From: Rallus limicola
Lineage: Eukaryota; Chordata; Aves; Gruiformes; Rallidae
Direction: 5' to 3'
Assembly (NCBI GenBank): GCA_022605955.1
Contig: JAKCOZ010000594.1
Coordinates: 52,312 to 116,311 of the forward strand
Length of the DNA: 64,000 nt
The notes under the pieces are model-generated. The model saw only the letters and a program-made list of their open reading frames with translations. It was not told where the DNA came from and did not search any database. A program made the position numbers and the translations under genes. Positions 36,659-48,934 of the stretch are shown piece by piece; position 1 is the first letter of the stretch, and the number at the start of each line of letters is the position of its first letter.

Positions 36659-38638
36659 TCGTAGGAGGTTCCAGGCATGTTCCCTCTTTCCAGGCAAAGG
36701 AAAAGGCTGAGAGCCAAAGTGACAGGGTCTGCTTGTGTGTCCTGTTAGGAGGTTTCAGACAAGCTATGCCTTTCATGCCTAGCTTCTTTACTTTGGGAGT
36801 TATTGCTGGACGTTTAGCATGTTTTGAACTGCAGTCTGCTAGGGCCGAGAAAAGCACCGTAGGAGGTTCCAGGCATGTTCCCTCTTTCCAGGCAAAGGAA
36901 AAGGCTGAGAGCCAAAGTGACAGGGTCTGCTTGTGTGTCCTGTTAGGAGGTTTCAGACAAGCTATGCCTTTCAGTCCTAGCTTCTTTACTTTGGGAGTTA
37001 TTGCTGGACGTTTAGCATGTTTTGAACTGCAGTCTGCTAGGGCCGAGAAAAGCACCGTAGGAGGTTCCAGGCATGTTCCCTCTTTCCAGGCAAAGGAAAA
37101 GGCTGAGAGCCAAAGTGACAGGGTCTGCTTGTGTGTCCTGTTAGGAGGTTTCAGACAAGCTATGCCTTTCATGCCTAGCTTCTTTACTTTGGGAGTTATT
37201 GCTGGACGTTTAGCATGTTTTGAACTGCAGTCTGCTAGGGCCGAGAAAAGCACCGTAGGAGGTTGTAGGTATGTTCCCTCTTTCCAGGCAAAGGAAAAGG
37301 CTGAGAGCCAAAGTGACAGGGTCTGCTTGTGTGTCCTGTTAGGAGGTTTCAGACAAGCTATGCCTTTCATGCCTAGCTTCTTTACTTTGGGAGTTATTGC
37401 TGGACGTTTAGCATGTTTTGAACTGCAGTCTGCTAGGGCCGAGAAAAGCACCGTAGGAGGTTCCAGGCATGTTCCCTCTTTCCAGGCAAAGGAAAAGGCT
37501 GAGAGCCAAAGTGACAGGGTCTGCTTGTGTGTCCTGTTAGGAGGTTTCAGACAAGCTATGCCTTTCATGCCTAGCTTCTTTACTTTGGGAGTTATTGCTG
37601 GACGTTTAGCATGTTTTGAACTGCAGTCTGCTAGGGCCGAGAAAAGCACCGTAGGAGGTTCCAGGCATGTTCCCTCTTTCCAGGCAAAGGAAAAGGCTGA
37701 GAGCCAAAGTGACAGGGTCTGCTTGTGTGTCCTGTTAGGAGGTTTCAGACAAGCTATGCCTTTCAGTCCTAGCTTCTTTACTTTGGGAGTTATTGCTGGA
37801 CGTTTAGCATGTTTTGAACTGCAGTCTGCTAGGGCCGAGAAAAGCACCGTAGGAGGTTCCAGGCATGTTCCCTCTTTCCAGGCAAAGGAAAAGGCTGAGA
37901 GCCAAAGTGACAGGGTCTGCTTGTGTGTCCTGTTAGGAGGTTTCAGACAAGCTATGCCTTTCATGCCTAGCTTCTTTACTTTGGGAGTTATTGCTGGACG
38001 TTTAGCATGTTTTGAACTGCAGTCTGCTAGGGCCGAGAAAAGCACTGTAGGAGGTAGCAGGTATGTTCCTTCTTTCCAGGCAAAGGAAAAGGCTGAGAGC
38101 CAAAGTGACAGGGTCTGCTTGTGTGTCCTGTTAGGAGGTTTCAGACAAGCTATGCCTTTCAGTCCTAGCTTCTTTACTTTGGGAGTTATTGCTGGACGTT
38201 TAGCATGTTTTGAACTGCAGTCTGCTAGGGCCGAGAAAAGCACCGTAGGAGGTTCCAGGCATGTTCCCTCTTTCCAGGCAAAGGAAAAGGCTGAGAGCCA
38301 AAGTGACAGGGTCTGCTTGTGTGTCCTGTTAGGAGGTTTCAGACAAGCTATGCCTTTCATGCCTAGCTTCTTTACTTTGGGAGTTATTGCTGGACGTTTA
38401 GCATGTTTTGAACTGCAGTCTGCTAGGGCCGAGAAAAGCACCGTAGGAGGTTCCAGGCATGTTCCCTCTTTCCAGGCAAAGGAAAAGGCTGAGAGCCAAA
38501 GTGACAGGGTCTGCTTGTGTGTCCTGTTAGGAGGTTTCAGACAAGCTATGCCTTTCAGTCCTAGCTTCTTTACTTTGGGAGTTATTGCTGGACGTTTAGC
38601 ATGTTTTGAACTGCAGTCTGCTAGGGCCGAGAAAAGCA
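36659..38638 (+). repeat. 10-monomer repeat unit (1,980 bp)
   Basis: The unit runs from one AAGCATCGTAGG marker (36,659) to the next (38,639), exactly 10 x 198 bp. It contains the GGTTGTAGG variant at 37,263, whose next copy is at 39,243, also 1,980 bp away. Its order of variants matches the following 13-monomer unit except that three consecutive monomers are missing. Confidence 0.75.
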
Positions 38639-41212
38639 TCGTAGGAGGTTCCAGGCATGTTCCCTCTTTCCAGGCAAAGGAAAAGGCTGAGAGCCAAAGT
38701 GACAGGGTCTGCTTGTGTGTCCTGTTAGGAGGTTTCAGACAAGCTATGCCTTTCATGCCTAGCTTCTTTACTTTGGGAGTTATTGCTGGACGTTTAGCAT
38801 GTTTTGAACTGCAGTCTGCTAGGGCCGAGAAAAGCACCGTAGGAGGTTCCAGGCATGTTCCCTCTTTCCAGGCAAAGGAAAAGGCTGAGAGCCAAAGTGA
38901 CAGGGTCTGCTTGTGTGTCCTGTTAGGAGGTTTCAGACAAGCTATGCCTTTCAGTCCTAGCTTCTTTACTTTGGGAGTTATTGCTGGACGTTTAGCATGT
39001 TTTGAACTGCAGTCTGCTAGGGCCGAGAAAAGCACCGTAGGAGGTTCCAGGCATGTTCCCTCTTTCCAGGCAAAGGAAAAGGCTGAGAGCCAAAGTGACA
39101 GGGTCTGCTTGTGTGTCCTGTTAGGAGGTTTCAGACAAGCTATGCCTTTCATGCCTAGCTTCTTTACTTTGGGAGTTATTGCTGGACGTTTAGCATGTTT
39201 TGAACTGCAGTCTGCTAGGGCCGAGAAAAGCACCGTAGGAGGTTGTAGGTATGTTCCCTCTTTCCAGGCAAAGGAAAAGGCTGAGAGCCAAAGTGACAGG
39301 GTCTGCTTGTGTGTCCTGTTAGGAGGTTTCAGACAAGCTATGCCTTTCATGCCTAGCTTCTTTACTTTGGGAGTTATTGCTGGACGTTTAGCATGTTTTG
39401 AACTGCAGTCTGCTAGGGCCGAGAAAAGCACCGTAGGAGGTTCCAGGCATGTTCCCTCTTTCCAGGCAAAGGAAAAGGCTGAGAGCCAAAGTGACAGGGT
39501 CTGCTTGTGTGTCCTGTTAGGAGGTTTCAGACAAGCTATGCCTTTCATGCCTAGCTTCTTTACTTTGGGAGTTATTGCTGGACGTTTAGCATGTTTTGAA
39601 CTGCAGTCTGCTAGGGCCGAGAAAAGCACCGTAGGAGGTTCCAGGCATGTTCCCTCTTTCCAGGCAAAGGAAAAGGCTGAGAGCCAAAGTGACAGGGTCT
39701 GCTTGTGTGTCCTGTTAGGAGGTTTCAGACAAGCTATGCCTTTCATGCCTAGCTTCTTTACTTTGGGAGTTATTGCTGGACGTTTAGCATGTTTTGAACT
39801 GCAGTCTGCTAGGGCCGAGAAAAGCACCGTAGGAGGTAGTAGGTATGTTCCCTCTTTCCAGGCAAAGGAAAAGGCTGAGAGCCAAAGTGACAGGGTCTGC
39901 TTGTGTGTCCTGTTAGGAGGTTTCAGACAAGCTATGCCTTTCATGCCTAGCTTCTTTACTTTGGGAGTTATTGCTGGACGTTTAGCATGTTTTGAACTGC
40001 AGTCTGCTAGGGCCGAGAAAAGCACCGTAGGAGGTTCCAGGCATGTTCCCTCTTTCCAGGCAAAGGAAAAGGCTGAGAGCCAAAGTGACAGGGTCTGCTT
40101 GTGTGTCCTGTTAGGAGGTTTCAGACAAGCTATGCCTTTCATGCCTAGCTTCTTTACTTTGGGAGTTATTGCTGGACGTTTAGCATGTTTTGAACTGCAG
40201 TCTGCTAGGGCCGAGAAAAGCACCGTAGGAGGTTCCAGGCATGTTCCCTCTTTCCAGGCAAAGGAAAAGGCTGAGAGCCAAAGTGACAGGGTCTGCTTGT
40301 GTGTCCTGTTAGGAGGTTTCAGACAAGCTATGCCTTTCAGTCCTAGCTTCTTTACTTTGGGAGTTATTGCTGGACGTTTAGCATGTTTTGAACTGCAGTC
40401 TGCTAGGGCCGAGAAAAGCACCGTAGGAGGTTCCAGGCATGTTCCCTCTTTCCAGGCAAAGGAAAAGGCTGAGAGCCAAAGTGACAGGGTCTGCTTGTGT
40501 GTCCTGTTAGGAGGTTTCAGACAAGCTATGCCTTTCATGCCTAGCTTCTTTACTTTGGGAGTTATTGCTGGACGTTTAGCATGTTTTGAACTGCAGTCTG
40601 CTAGGGCCGAGAAAAGCACTGTAGGAGGTAGTAGGTATGTTCCCTCTTTCCAGGCAAAGGAAAAGGCTGAGAGCCAAAGTGACAGGGTCTGCTTGTGTGT
40701 CCTGTTAGGAGGTTTCAGACAAGCTATGCCTTTCAGTCCTAGCTTCTTTACTTTGGGAGTTATTGCTGGACGTTTAGCATGTTTTGAACTGCAGTCTGCT
40801 AGGGCCGAGAAAAGCACCGTAGGAGGTTCCAGGCATGTTCCCTCTTTCCAGGCAAAGGAAAAGGCTGAGAGCCAAAGTGACAGGGTCTGCTTGTGTGTCC
40901 TGTTAGGAGGTTTCAGACAAGCTATGCCTTTCATGCCTAGCTTCTTTACTTTGGGAGTTATTGCTGGACGTTTAGCATGTTTTGAACTGCAGTCTGCTAG
41001 GGCCGAGAAAAGCACCGTAGGAGGTTCCAGGCATGTTCCCTCTTTCCAGGCAAAGGAAAAGGCTGAGAGCCAAAGTGACAGGGTCTGCTTGTGTGTCCTG
41101 TTAGGAGGTTTCAGACAAGCTATGCCTTTCATGCCTAGCTTCTTTACTTTGGGAGTTATTGCTGGACGTTTAGCATGTTTTGAACTGCAGTCTGCTAGGG
41201 CCGAGAAAAGCA
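38639..41212 (+). repeat. 13-monomer repeat unit related to the preceding 10-mer
   Basis: Starting at the AAGCATCGTAGG marker at 38,639, the order of variants repeats the preceding 10-mer but includes three extra monomers, one of them GGTAGTAGG type near 39,837. The same longer order, from a GGTTGTAGG monomer onward, occurs earlier at about 29.9-31.2 kb (marker 29,937, which is 47 monomers upstream of 39,243). The 13-mer is therefore likely the older form and the 10-mer a deletion derivative. Confidence 0.7.
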
Positions 41213-41218
41213 CCGTAG

Positions 41219-42604
41219 TAGGTAGCAGGTATGTTCCTTCTTTCCAGGCAAAGGAAAAGGCTGAGAGCCAAAGTGACAGGGTCTGCTTGTGTGTCCTGTT
41301 AGGAGGTTTCAGACAAGCTATGCCTTTCAGTCCTAGCTTCTTTACTTTGGGAGTTATTGCTGGACGTTTAGCATGTTTTGAACTGCAGTCTGCTAGGGCC
41401 GAGAAAAGCACCGTAGGAGGTAGCAGGTATGTTCCTTCTTTCCAGGCAAAGGAAAAGGCTGAGAGCCAAAGTGACAGGGTCTGCTTGTGTGTCCTGTTAG
41501 GAGGTTTCAGACAAGCTATGCCTTTCAGTCCTAGCTTCTTTACTTTGGGAGTTATTGCTGGACGTTTAGCATGTTTTGAACTGCAGTCTGCTAGGGCCGA
41601 GAAAAGCACCGTAGGAGGTTCCAGGCATGTTCCCTCTTTCCAGGCAAAGGAAAAGGCTGAGAGCCAAAGTGACAGGGTCTGCTTGTGTGTCCTGTTAGGA
41701 GGTTTCAGACAAGCTATGCCTTTCATGCCTAGCTTCTTTACTTTGGGAGTTATTGCTGGACGTTTAGCATGTTTTGAACTGCAGTCTGCTAGGGCCGAGA
41801 AAAGCACCGTAGGAGCTTCCAGGCATGTTCCCTCTTTCCAGGCAAAGGAAAAGGCTGAGAGCCAAAGTGACAGGGTCTGCTTGTGTGTCCTGTTAGGAGG
41901 TTTCAGACAAGCTATGCCTTTCATGCCTAGCTTCTTTACTTTGGGAGTTATTGCTGGACGTTTAGCATGTTTTGAACTGCAGTCTGCTAGGGCCGAGAAA
42001 AGCACCGTAGTAGGTAGCAGGTATGTTCCTTCTTTCCAGGCAAAGGAAAAGGCTGAGAGCCAAAGTGACAGGGTCTGCTTGTGTGTCCTGTTAGGAGGTT
42101 TCAGACAAGCTATGCCTTTCAGTCCTAGCTTCTTTACTTTGGGAGTTATTGCTGGACGTTTAGCATGTTTTGAACTGCAGTCTGCTAGGGCCGAGAAAAG
42201 CACCGTAGGAGGTAGCAGGTATGTTCCTTCTTTCCAGGCAAAGGAAAAGGCTGAGAGCCAAAGTGACAGGGTCTGCTTGTGTGTCCTGTTAGGAGGTTTC
42301 AGACAAGCTATGCCTTTCAGTCCTAGCTTCTTTACTTTGGGAGTTATTGCTGGACGTTTAGCATGTTTTGAACTGCAGTCTGCTAGGGCCGAGAAAAGCA
42401 CCGTAGGAGGTTCCAGGCATGTTCCCTCTTTCCAGGCAAAGGAAAAGGCTGAGAGCCAAAGTGACAGGGTCTGCTTGTGTGTCCTGTTAGGAGGTTTCAG
42501 ACAAGCTATGCCTTTCAGTCCTAGCTTCTTTACTTTGGGAGTTATTGCTGGACGTTTAGCATGTTTTGAACTGCAGTCTGCTAGGGCCGAGAAAAGCACC
42601 GTAG
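41219..42604 (+). repeat. Tandem 4-monomer duplication (792-bp period)
   Basis: The rare GTAGTAGGTAGCAGG monomer at 41,219 recurs at 42,011, exactly 4 x 198 bp later. It is followed each time by a type B and then a type A monomer. A GGAGCTTCC monomer (near 41,816) lies between the two runs. About seven consecutive monomers are explained by one four-monomer duplication. Confidence 0.75.
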
Positions 42605-43588
42605 GAGGTTCCAGGCATGTTCCCTCTTTCCAGGCAAAGGAAAAGGCTGAGAGCCAAAGTGACAGGGTCTGCTTGTGTGTCCTGTTAGGAGGTTTTAGAC
42701 AAGCTATGCCTTTCAGTCCTAGCTTCTTTACTTTGGGAGTTATTGCTGGACGTTTAGCATGTTTTGAACTGCAGTCTGCTAGGGCCGAGAAAAGCACTGT
42801 AGGAGGTTCCAGGCATGTTCCCTCTTTCCAGGCAAAGGAAAAGGCTGAGAGCCAAAGTGACAGGGTCTGCTTGTGTGTCCTGTTAGGAGGTTTCAGACAA
42901 GCTATGCCTTTCATGCCTAGCTTCTTTACTTTGGGAGTTATTGCTGGACGTTTAGCATGTTTTGAACTGCAGTCTGCTAGGGCCGAGAAAAGCACTGTAG
43001 GAGGTAGCAGGTATGTTCCTTCTTTCCAGGCAAAGGAAAAGGCTGAGAGCCAAAGTGACAGGGTCTGCTTGTGTGTCCTGTTAGGAGGTTTCAGACAAGC
43101 TATGCCTTTCAGTCCTAGCTTCTTTACTTTGGGAGTTATTGCTGGACGTTTAGCATGTTTTGAACTGCAGTCTGCTAGGGCCGAGAAAAGCACCGTAGGA
43201 GGTTCCAGGCATGTTCCCTCTTTCCAGGCAAAGGAAAAGGCTGAGAGCCAAAGTGACAGGGTCTGCTTGTGTGTCCTGTTAGGAGGTTTCAGACAAGCTA
43301 TGCCTTTCAGTCCTAGCTTCTTTACTTTGGGAGTTATTGCTGGAAGTTTAGCATGTTTTGAACTGCAGTCTGCTAGGGCCGAGAAAAGCACCGTAGGAGG
43401 TTCCAGGCATGTTCCCTCTTTCCAGGCAAAGGAAAAGGCTGAGAGCCAAAGTGACAGGGTCTGCTTGTGTGTCCTGTTAGGAGGTTTCAGACAAGCTATG
43501 CCTTTCAGTCCTAGCTTCTTTACTTTGGGAGTTATTGCTGGACGTTTAGCATGTTTTGAACTGCAGTCTGCTAGGGCCGAGAAAAGCA

Positions 43589-46558
43589 TCGTAGGAGGTT
43601 CCAGGCATGTTCCCTCTTTCCAGGCAAAGGAAAAGGCTGAGAGCCAAAGTGACACGGTCTGCTTGTGTGTCCTGTTAGGAGGTTTCAGACAAGCTATGCC
43701 TTTCATGCCTAGCTTCTTTACTTTGGGAGTTATTGCTGGACGTTTAGCATGTTTTGAACTGCAGTCTGCTAGGGCCGAGAAAAGCACCGTAGGAGGTTCC
43801 AGGCATGTTCCCTCTTTCCAGGCAAAGGAAAAGGCTGAGAGCCAAAGTGACAGGGTCTGCTTGTGTGTCCTGTTAGGAGGTTTCAGACAAGCTATGCCTT
43901 TCAGTCCTAGCTTCTTTACTTTGGGAGTTATTGCTGGACGTTTAGCATGTTTTGAACTGCAGTCTGCTAGGGCCGAGAAAAGCACTGTAGGAGGTTCCAG
44001 GCATGTTCCCTCTTTCCAGGCAAAGGAAAAGGCTGAGAGCCAAAGTGACAGGGTCTGCTTGTGTGTCCTGTTAGGAGGTTTCAGACAAGCTATGCCTTTC
44101 ATGCCTAGCTTCTTTACTTTGGGAGTTATTGCTGGACGTTTAGCATGTTTTGAACTGCAGTCTGCTAGGGCCGAGAAAAGCACCGTAGGAGGTTCCAGGC
44201 ATGTTCCCTCTTTCCAGGCAAAGGAAAAGGCTGAGAGCCAAAGTGACAGGGTCTGCTTGTGTGTCCTGTTAGGAGGTTTCAGACAAGCTATGCCTTTCAG
44301 TCCTAGCTTCTTTACTTTGGGAGTTATTGCTGGACGTTTAGCATGTTTTGAACTGCAGTCTGCTAGGGCCGAGAAAAGCACCGTAGGAGGTTCCAGGCAT
44401 GTTCCCTCTTTCCAGGCAAAGGAAAAGGCTGAGAGCCAAAGTGACAGGGTCTGCTTGTGTGTCCTGTTAGGAGGTTTCAGACAAGCTATGCCTTTCAGTC
44501 CTAGCTTCTTTACTTTGGGAGTTATTGCTGGACGTTTAGCATGTTTTGAACTGCAGTCTGCTAGGGCCGAGAAAAGCACCGTAGGAGGTTCCAGGCATGT
44601 TCCCTCTTTCCAGGCAAAGGAAAAGGCTGAGAGCCAAAGTGACAGGGTCTGCTTGTGTGTCCTGTTAGGAGGTTTCAGACAAGCTATGCCTTTCATGCCT
44701 AGCTTCTTTACTTTGGGAGTTATTGCTGGACGTTTAGCATGTTTTGAACTGCAGTCTGCTAGGGCCGAGAAAAGCACTGTAGGAGGTAGCAGGTATGTTC
44801 CTTCTTTCCAGGCAAAGGAAAAGGCTGAGAGCCAAAGTGACAGGGTCTGCTTGTGTGTCCTGTTAGGAGGTTTCAGACAAGCTATGCCTTTCAGTCCTAG
44901 CTTCTTTACTTTGGGAGTTATTGCTGGACGTTTAGCATGTTTTGAACTGCAGTCTGCTAGGGCCGAGAAAAGCACCGTAGGAGGTTCCAGGCATGTTCCC
45001 TCTTTCCAGGCAAAGGAAAAGGCTGAGAGCCAAAGTGACAGGGTCTGCTTGTGTGTCCTGTTAGGAGGTTTCAGACAAGCTATGCCTTTCAGTCCTAGCT
45101 TCTTTACTTTGGGAGTTATTGCTGGACGTTTAGCATGTTTTGAACTGCAGTCTGCTAGGGCCGAGAAAAGCACCGTAGGAGGTTCCAGGCATGTTCCCTC
45201 TTTCCAGGCAAAGGAAAAGGCTGAGAGCCAAAGTGACAGGGTCTGCTTGTGTGTCCTGTTAGGAGGTTTCAGACAAGCTATGCCTTTCAGTCCTAGCTTC
45301 TTTACTTTGGGAGTTATTGCTGGACGTTTAGCATGTTTTGAACTGCAGTCTGCTAGGGCCGAGAAAAGCACCGTAGGAGCTTCCAGGCATGTTCCCTCTT
45401 TCCAGGCAAAGGAAAAGGCTGAGAGCCAAAGTGACAGGGTCTGCTTGTGTGTCCTGTTAGGAGGTTTCAGACAAGCTATGCCTTTCATGCCTAGCTTCTT
45501 TACTTTGGGAGTTATTGCTGGACGTTTAGCATGTTTTGAACTGCAGTCTGCTAGGGCCGAGAAAAGCACTGTAGGAGGTAGCAGGTATGTTCCTTCTTTC
45601 CAGGCAAAGGAAAAGGCTGAGAGCCAAAGTGACAGGGTCTGCTTGTGTGTCCTGTTAGGAGGTTTCAGACAAGCTATGCCTTTCAGTCCTAGCTTCTTTA
45701 CTTTGGGAGTTATTGCTGGACGTTTAGCATGTTTTGAACTGCAGTCTGCTAGGGCCGAGAAAAGCACCGTAGGAGGTTCCAGGCATGTTCCCTCTTTCCA
45801 GGCAAAGGAAAAGGCTGAGAGCCAAAGTGACAGGGTCTGCTTGTGTGTCCTGTTAGGAGGTTTCAGACAAGCTATGCCTTTCAGTCCTAGCTTCTTTACT
45901 TTGGGAGTTATTGCTGGACGTTTAGCATGTTTTGAACTGCAGTCTGCTAGGGCCGAGAAAAGCACCGTAGGAGGTTCCAGGCATGTTCCCTCTTTCCAGG
46001 CAAAGGAAAAGGCTGAGAGCCAAAGTGACAGGGTCTGCTTGTGTGTCCTGTTAGGAGGTTTCAGACAAGCTATGCCTTTCAGTCCTAGCTTCTTTACTTT
46101 GGGAGTTATTGCTGGACGTTTAGCATGTTTTGAACTGCAGTCTGCTAGGGCCGAGAAAAGCACCGTAGGAGGTTCCAGGCATGTTCCCTCTTTCCAGGCA
46201 AAGGAAAAGGCTGAGAGCCAAAGTGACAGGGTCTGCTTGTGTGTCCTGTTAGGAGGTTTCAGACAAGCTATGCCTTTCAGTCCTAGCTTCTTTACTTTGG
46301 GAGTTATTGCTGGACGTTTAGCATGTTTTGAACTGCAGTCTGCTAGGGCCGAGAAAAGCACCGTAGGAGGTTCCAGGCATGTTCCCTCTTTCCAGGCAAA
46401 GGAAAAGGCTGAGAGCCAAAGTGACAGGGTCTGCTTGTGTGTCCTGTTAGGAGGTTTCAGACAAGCTATGCCTTTCAGTCCTAGCTTCTTTACTTTGGGA
46501 GTTATTGCTGGACGTTTAGCATGTTTTGAACTGCAGTCTGCTAGGGCCGAGAAAAGCA
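43589..46558 (+). repeat. 15-monomer duplication, copy 1 (2,970 bp)
   Basis: The start marker AAGCATCGTAGG at 43,589 and the otherwise unseen GACACGG change at 43,655 both recur 2,970 bp later, at 46,559 and 46,625. Twelve successive monomers have the same variant order in both copies, including an A-type monomer with CACTGTAGG (near 43,985 and 46,955) and a GGAGCTTCC monomer (near 45,377 and 48,347). The pairing of two rare markers in the same monomer makes this a clear recent duplication. Confidence 0.85.
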
Positions 46559-48934
46559 TCGTAGGAGGTTCCAGGCATGTTCCCTCTTTCCAGGCAAAGG
46601 AAAAGGCTGAGAGCCAAAGTGACACGGTCTGCTTGTGTGTCCTGTTAGGAGGTTTCAGACAAGCTATGCCTTTCATGCCTAGCTTCTTTACTTTGGGAGT
46701 TATTGCTGGACGTTTAGCATGTTTTGAACTGCAGTCTGCTAGGGCCGAGAAAAGCACCGTAGGAGGTTCCAGGCATGTTCCCTCTTTCCAGGCAAAGGAA
46801 AAGGCTGAGAGCCAAAGTGACAGGGTCTGCTTGTGTGTCCTGTTAGGAGGTTTCAGACAAGCTATGCCTTTCAGTCCTAGCTTCTTTACTTTGGGAGTTA
46901 TTGCTGGACGTTTAGCATGTTTTGAACTGCAGTCTGCTAGGGCCGAGAAAAGCACTGTAGGAGGTTCCAGGCATGTTCCCTCTTTCCAGGCAAAGGAAAA
47001 GGCTGAGAGCCAAAGTGACAGGGTCTGCTTGTGTGTCCTGTTAGGAGGTTTCAGACAAGCTATGCCTTTCATGCCTAGCTTCTTTACTTTGGGAGTTATT
47101 GCTGGACGTTTAGCATGTTTTGAACTGCAGTCTGCTAGGGCCGAGAAAAGCACCGTAGGAGGTTCCAGGCATGTTCCCTCTTTCCAGGCAAAGGAAAAGG
47201 CTGAGAGCCAAAGTGACAGGGTCTGCTTGTGTGTCCTGTTAGGAGGTTTCAGACAAGCTATGCCTTTCAGTCCTAGCTTCTTTACTTTGGGAGTTATTGC
47301 TGGACGTTTAGCATGTTTTGAACTGCAGTCTGCTAGGGCCGAGAAAAGCACCGTAGGAGGTTCCAGGCATGTTCCCTCTTTCCAGGCAAAGGAAAAGGCT
47401 GAGAGCCAAAGTGACAGGGTCTGCTTGTGTGTCCTGTTAGGAGGTTTCAGACAAGCTATGCCTTTCAGTCCTAGCTTCTTTACTTTGGGAGTTATTGCTG
47501 GACGTTTAGCATGTTTTGAACTGCAGTCTGCTAGGGCCGAGAAAAGCACCGTAGGAGGTTCCAGGCATGTTCCCTCTTTCCAGGCAAAGGAAAAGGCTGA
47601 GAGCCAAAGTGACAGGGTCTGCTTGTGTGTCCTGTTAGGAGGTTTCAGACAAGCTATGCCTTTCATGCCTAGCTTCTTTACTTTGGGAGTTATTGCTGGA
47701 CGTTTAGCATGTTTTGAACTGCAGTCTGCTAGGGCCGAGAAAAGCACTGTAGGAGGTAGCAGGTATGTTCCTTCTTTCCAGGCAAAGGAAAAGGCTGAGA
47801 GCCAAAGTGACAGGGTCTGCTTGTGTGTCCTGTTAGGAGGTTTCAGACAAGCTATGCCTTTCAGTCCTAGCTTCTTTACTTTGGGAGTTATTGCTGGACG
47901 TTTAGCATGTTTTGAACTGCAGTCTGCTAGGGCCGAGAAAAGCACCGTAGGAGGTTCCAGGCATGTTCCCTCTTTCCAGGCAAAGGAAAAGGCTGAGAGC
48001 CAAAGTGACAGGGTCTGCTTGTGTGTCCTGTTAGGAGGTTTCAGACAAGCTATGCCTTTCAGTCCTAGCTTCTTTACTTTGGGAGTTATTGCTGGACGTT
48101 TAGCATGTTTTGAACTGCAGTCTGCTAGGGCCGAGAAAAGCACCGTAGGAGGTTCCAGGCATGTTCCCTCTTTCCAGGCAAAGGAAAAGGCTGAGAGCCA
48201 AAGTGACAGGGTCTGCTTGTGTGTCCTGTTAGGAGGTTTCAGACAAGCTATGCCTTTCAGTCCTAGCTTCTTTACTTTGGGAGTTATTGCTGGACGTTTA
48301 GCATGTTTTGAACTGCAGTCTGCTAGGGCCGAGAAAAGCACCGTAGGAGCTTCCAGGCATGTTCCCTCTTTCCAGGCAAAGGAAAAGGCTGAGAGCCAAA
48401 GTGACAGGGTCTGCTTGTGTGTCCTGTTAGGAGGTTTCAGACAAGCTATGCCTTTCATGCCTAGCTTCTTTACTTTGGGAGTTATTGCTGGACGTTTAGC
48501 ATGTTTTGAACTGCAGTCTGCTAGGGCCGAGAAAAGCACTGTAGGAGGTAGCAGGTATGTTCCTTCTTTCCAGGCAAAGGAAAAGGCTGAGAGCCAAAGT
48601 GACAGGGTCTGCTTGTGTGTCCTGTTAGGAGGTTTCAGACAAGCTATGCCTTTCAGTCCTAGCTTCTTTACTTTGGGAGTTATTGCTGGACGTTTAGCAT
48701 GTTTTGAACTGCAGTCTGCTAGGGCCGAGAAAAGCACCGTAGGAGGTTCCAGGCATGTTCCCTCTTTCCAGGCAAAGGAAAAGGCTGAGAGCCAAAGTGA
48801 CAGGGTCTGCTTGTGTGTCCTGTTAGGAGGTTTCAGACAAGCTATGCCTTTCAGTCCTAGCTTCTTGACTTTGGGAGTTATTGCTGGACGTTTAGCATGT
48901 TTTGAACTGCAGTCTGCTAGGGCCGAGAAAAGCA
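46559..48934 (+). repeat. 15-monomer duplication, copy 2 (matching part)
   Basis: This is the downstream partner of the block at 43,589-46,558. Variant order matches for about twelve monomers. The next monomers then diverge in order, and a CTTCTTGACTTTGG marker appears near 48,867 that is absent from the equivalent monomer of copy 1. Confidence 0.8.
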
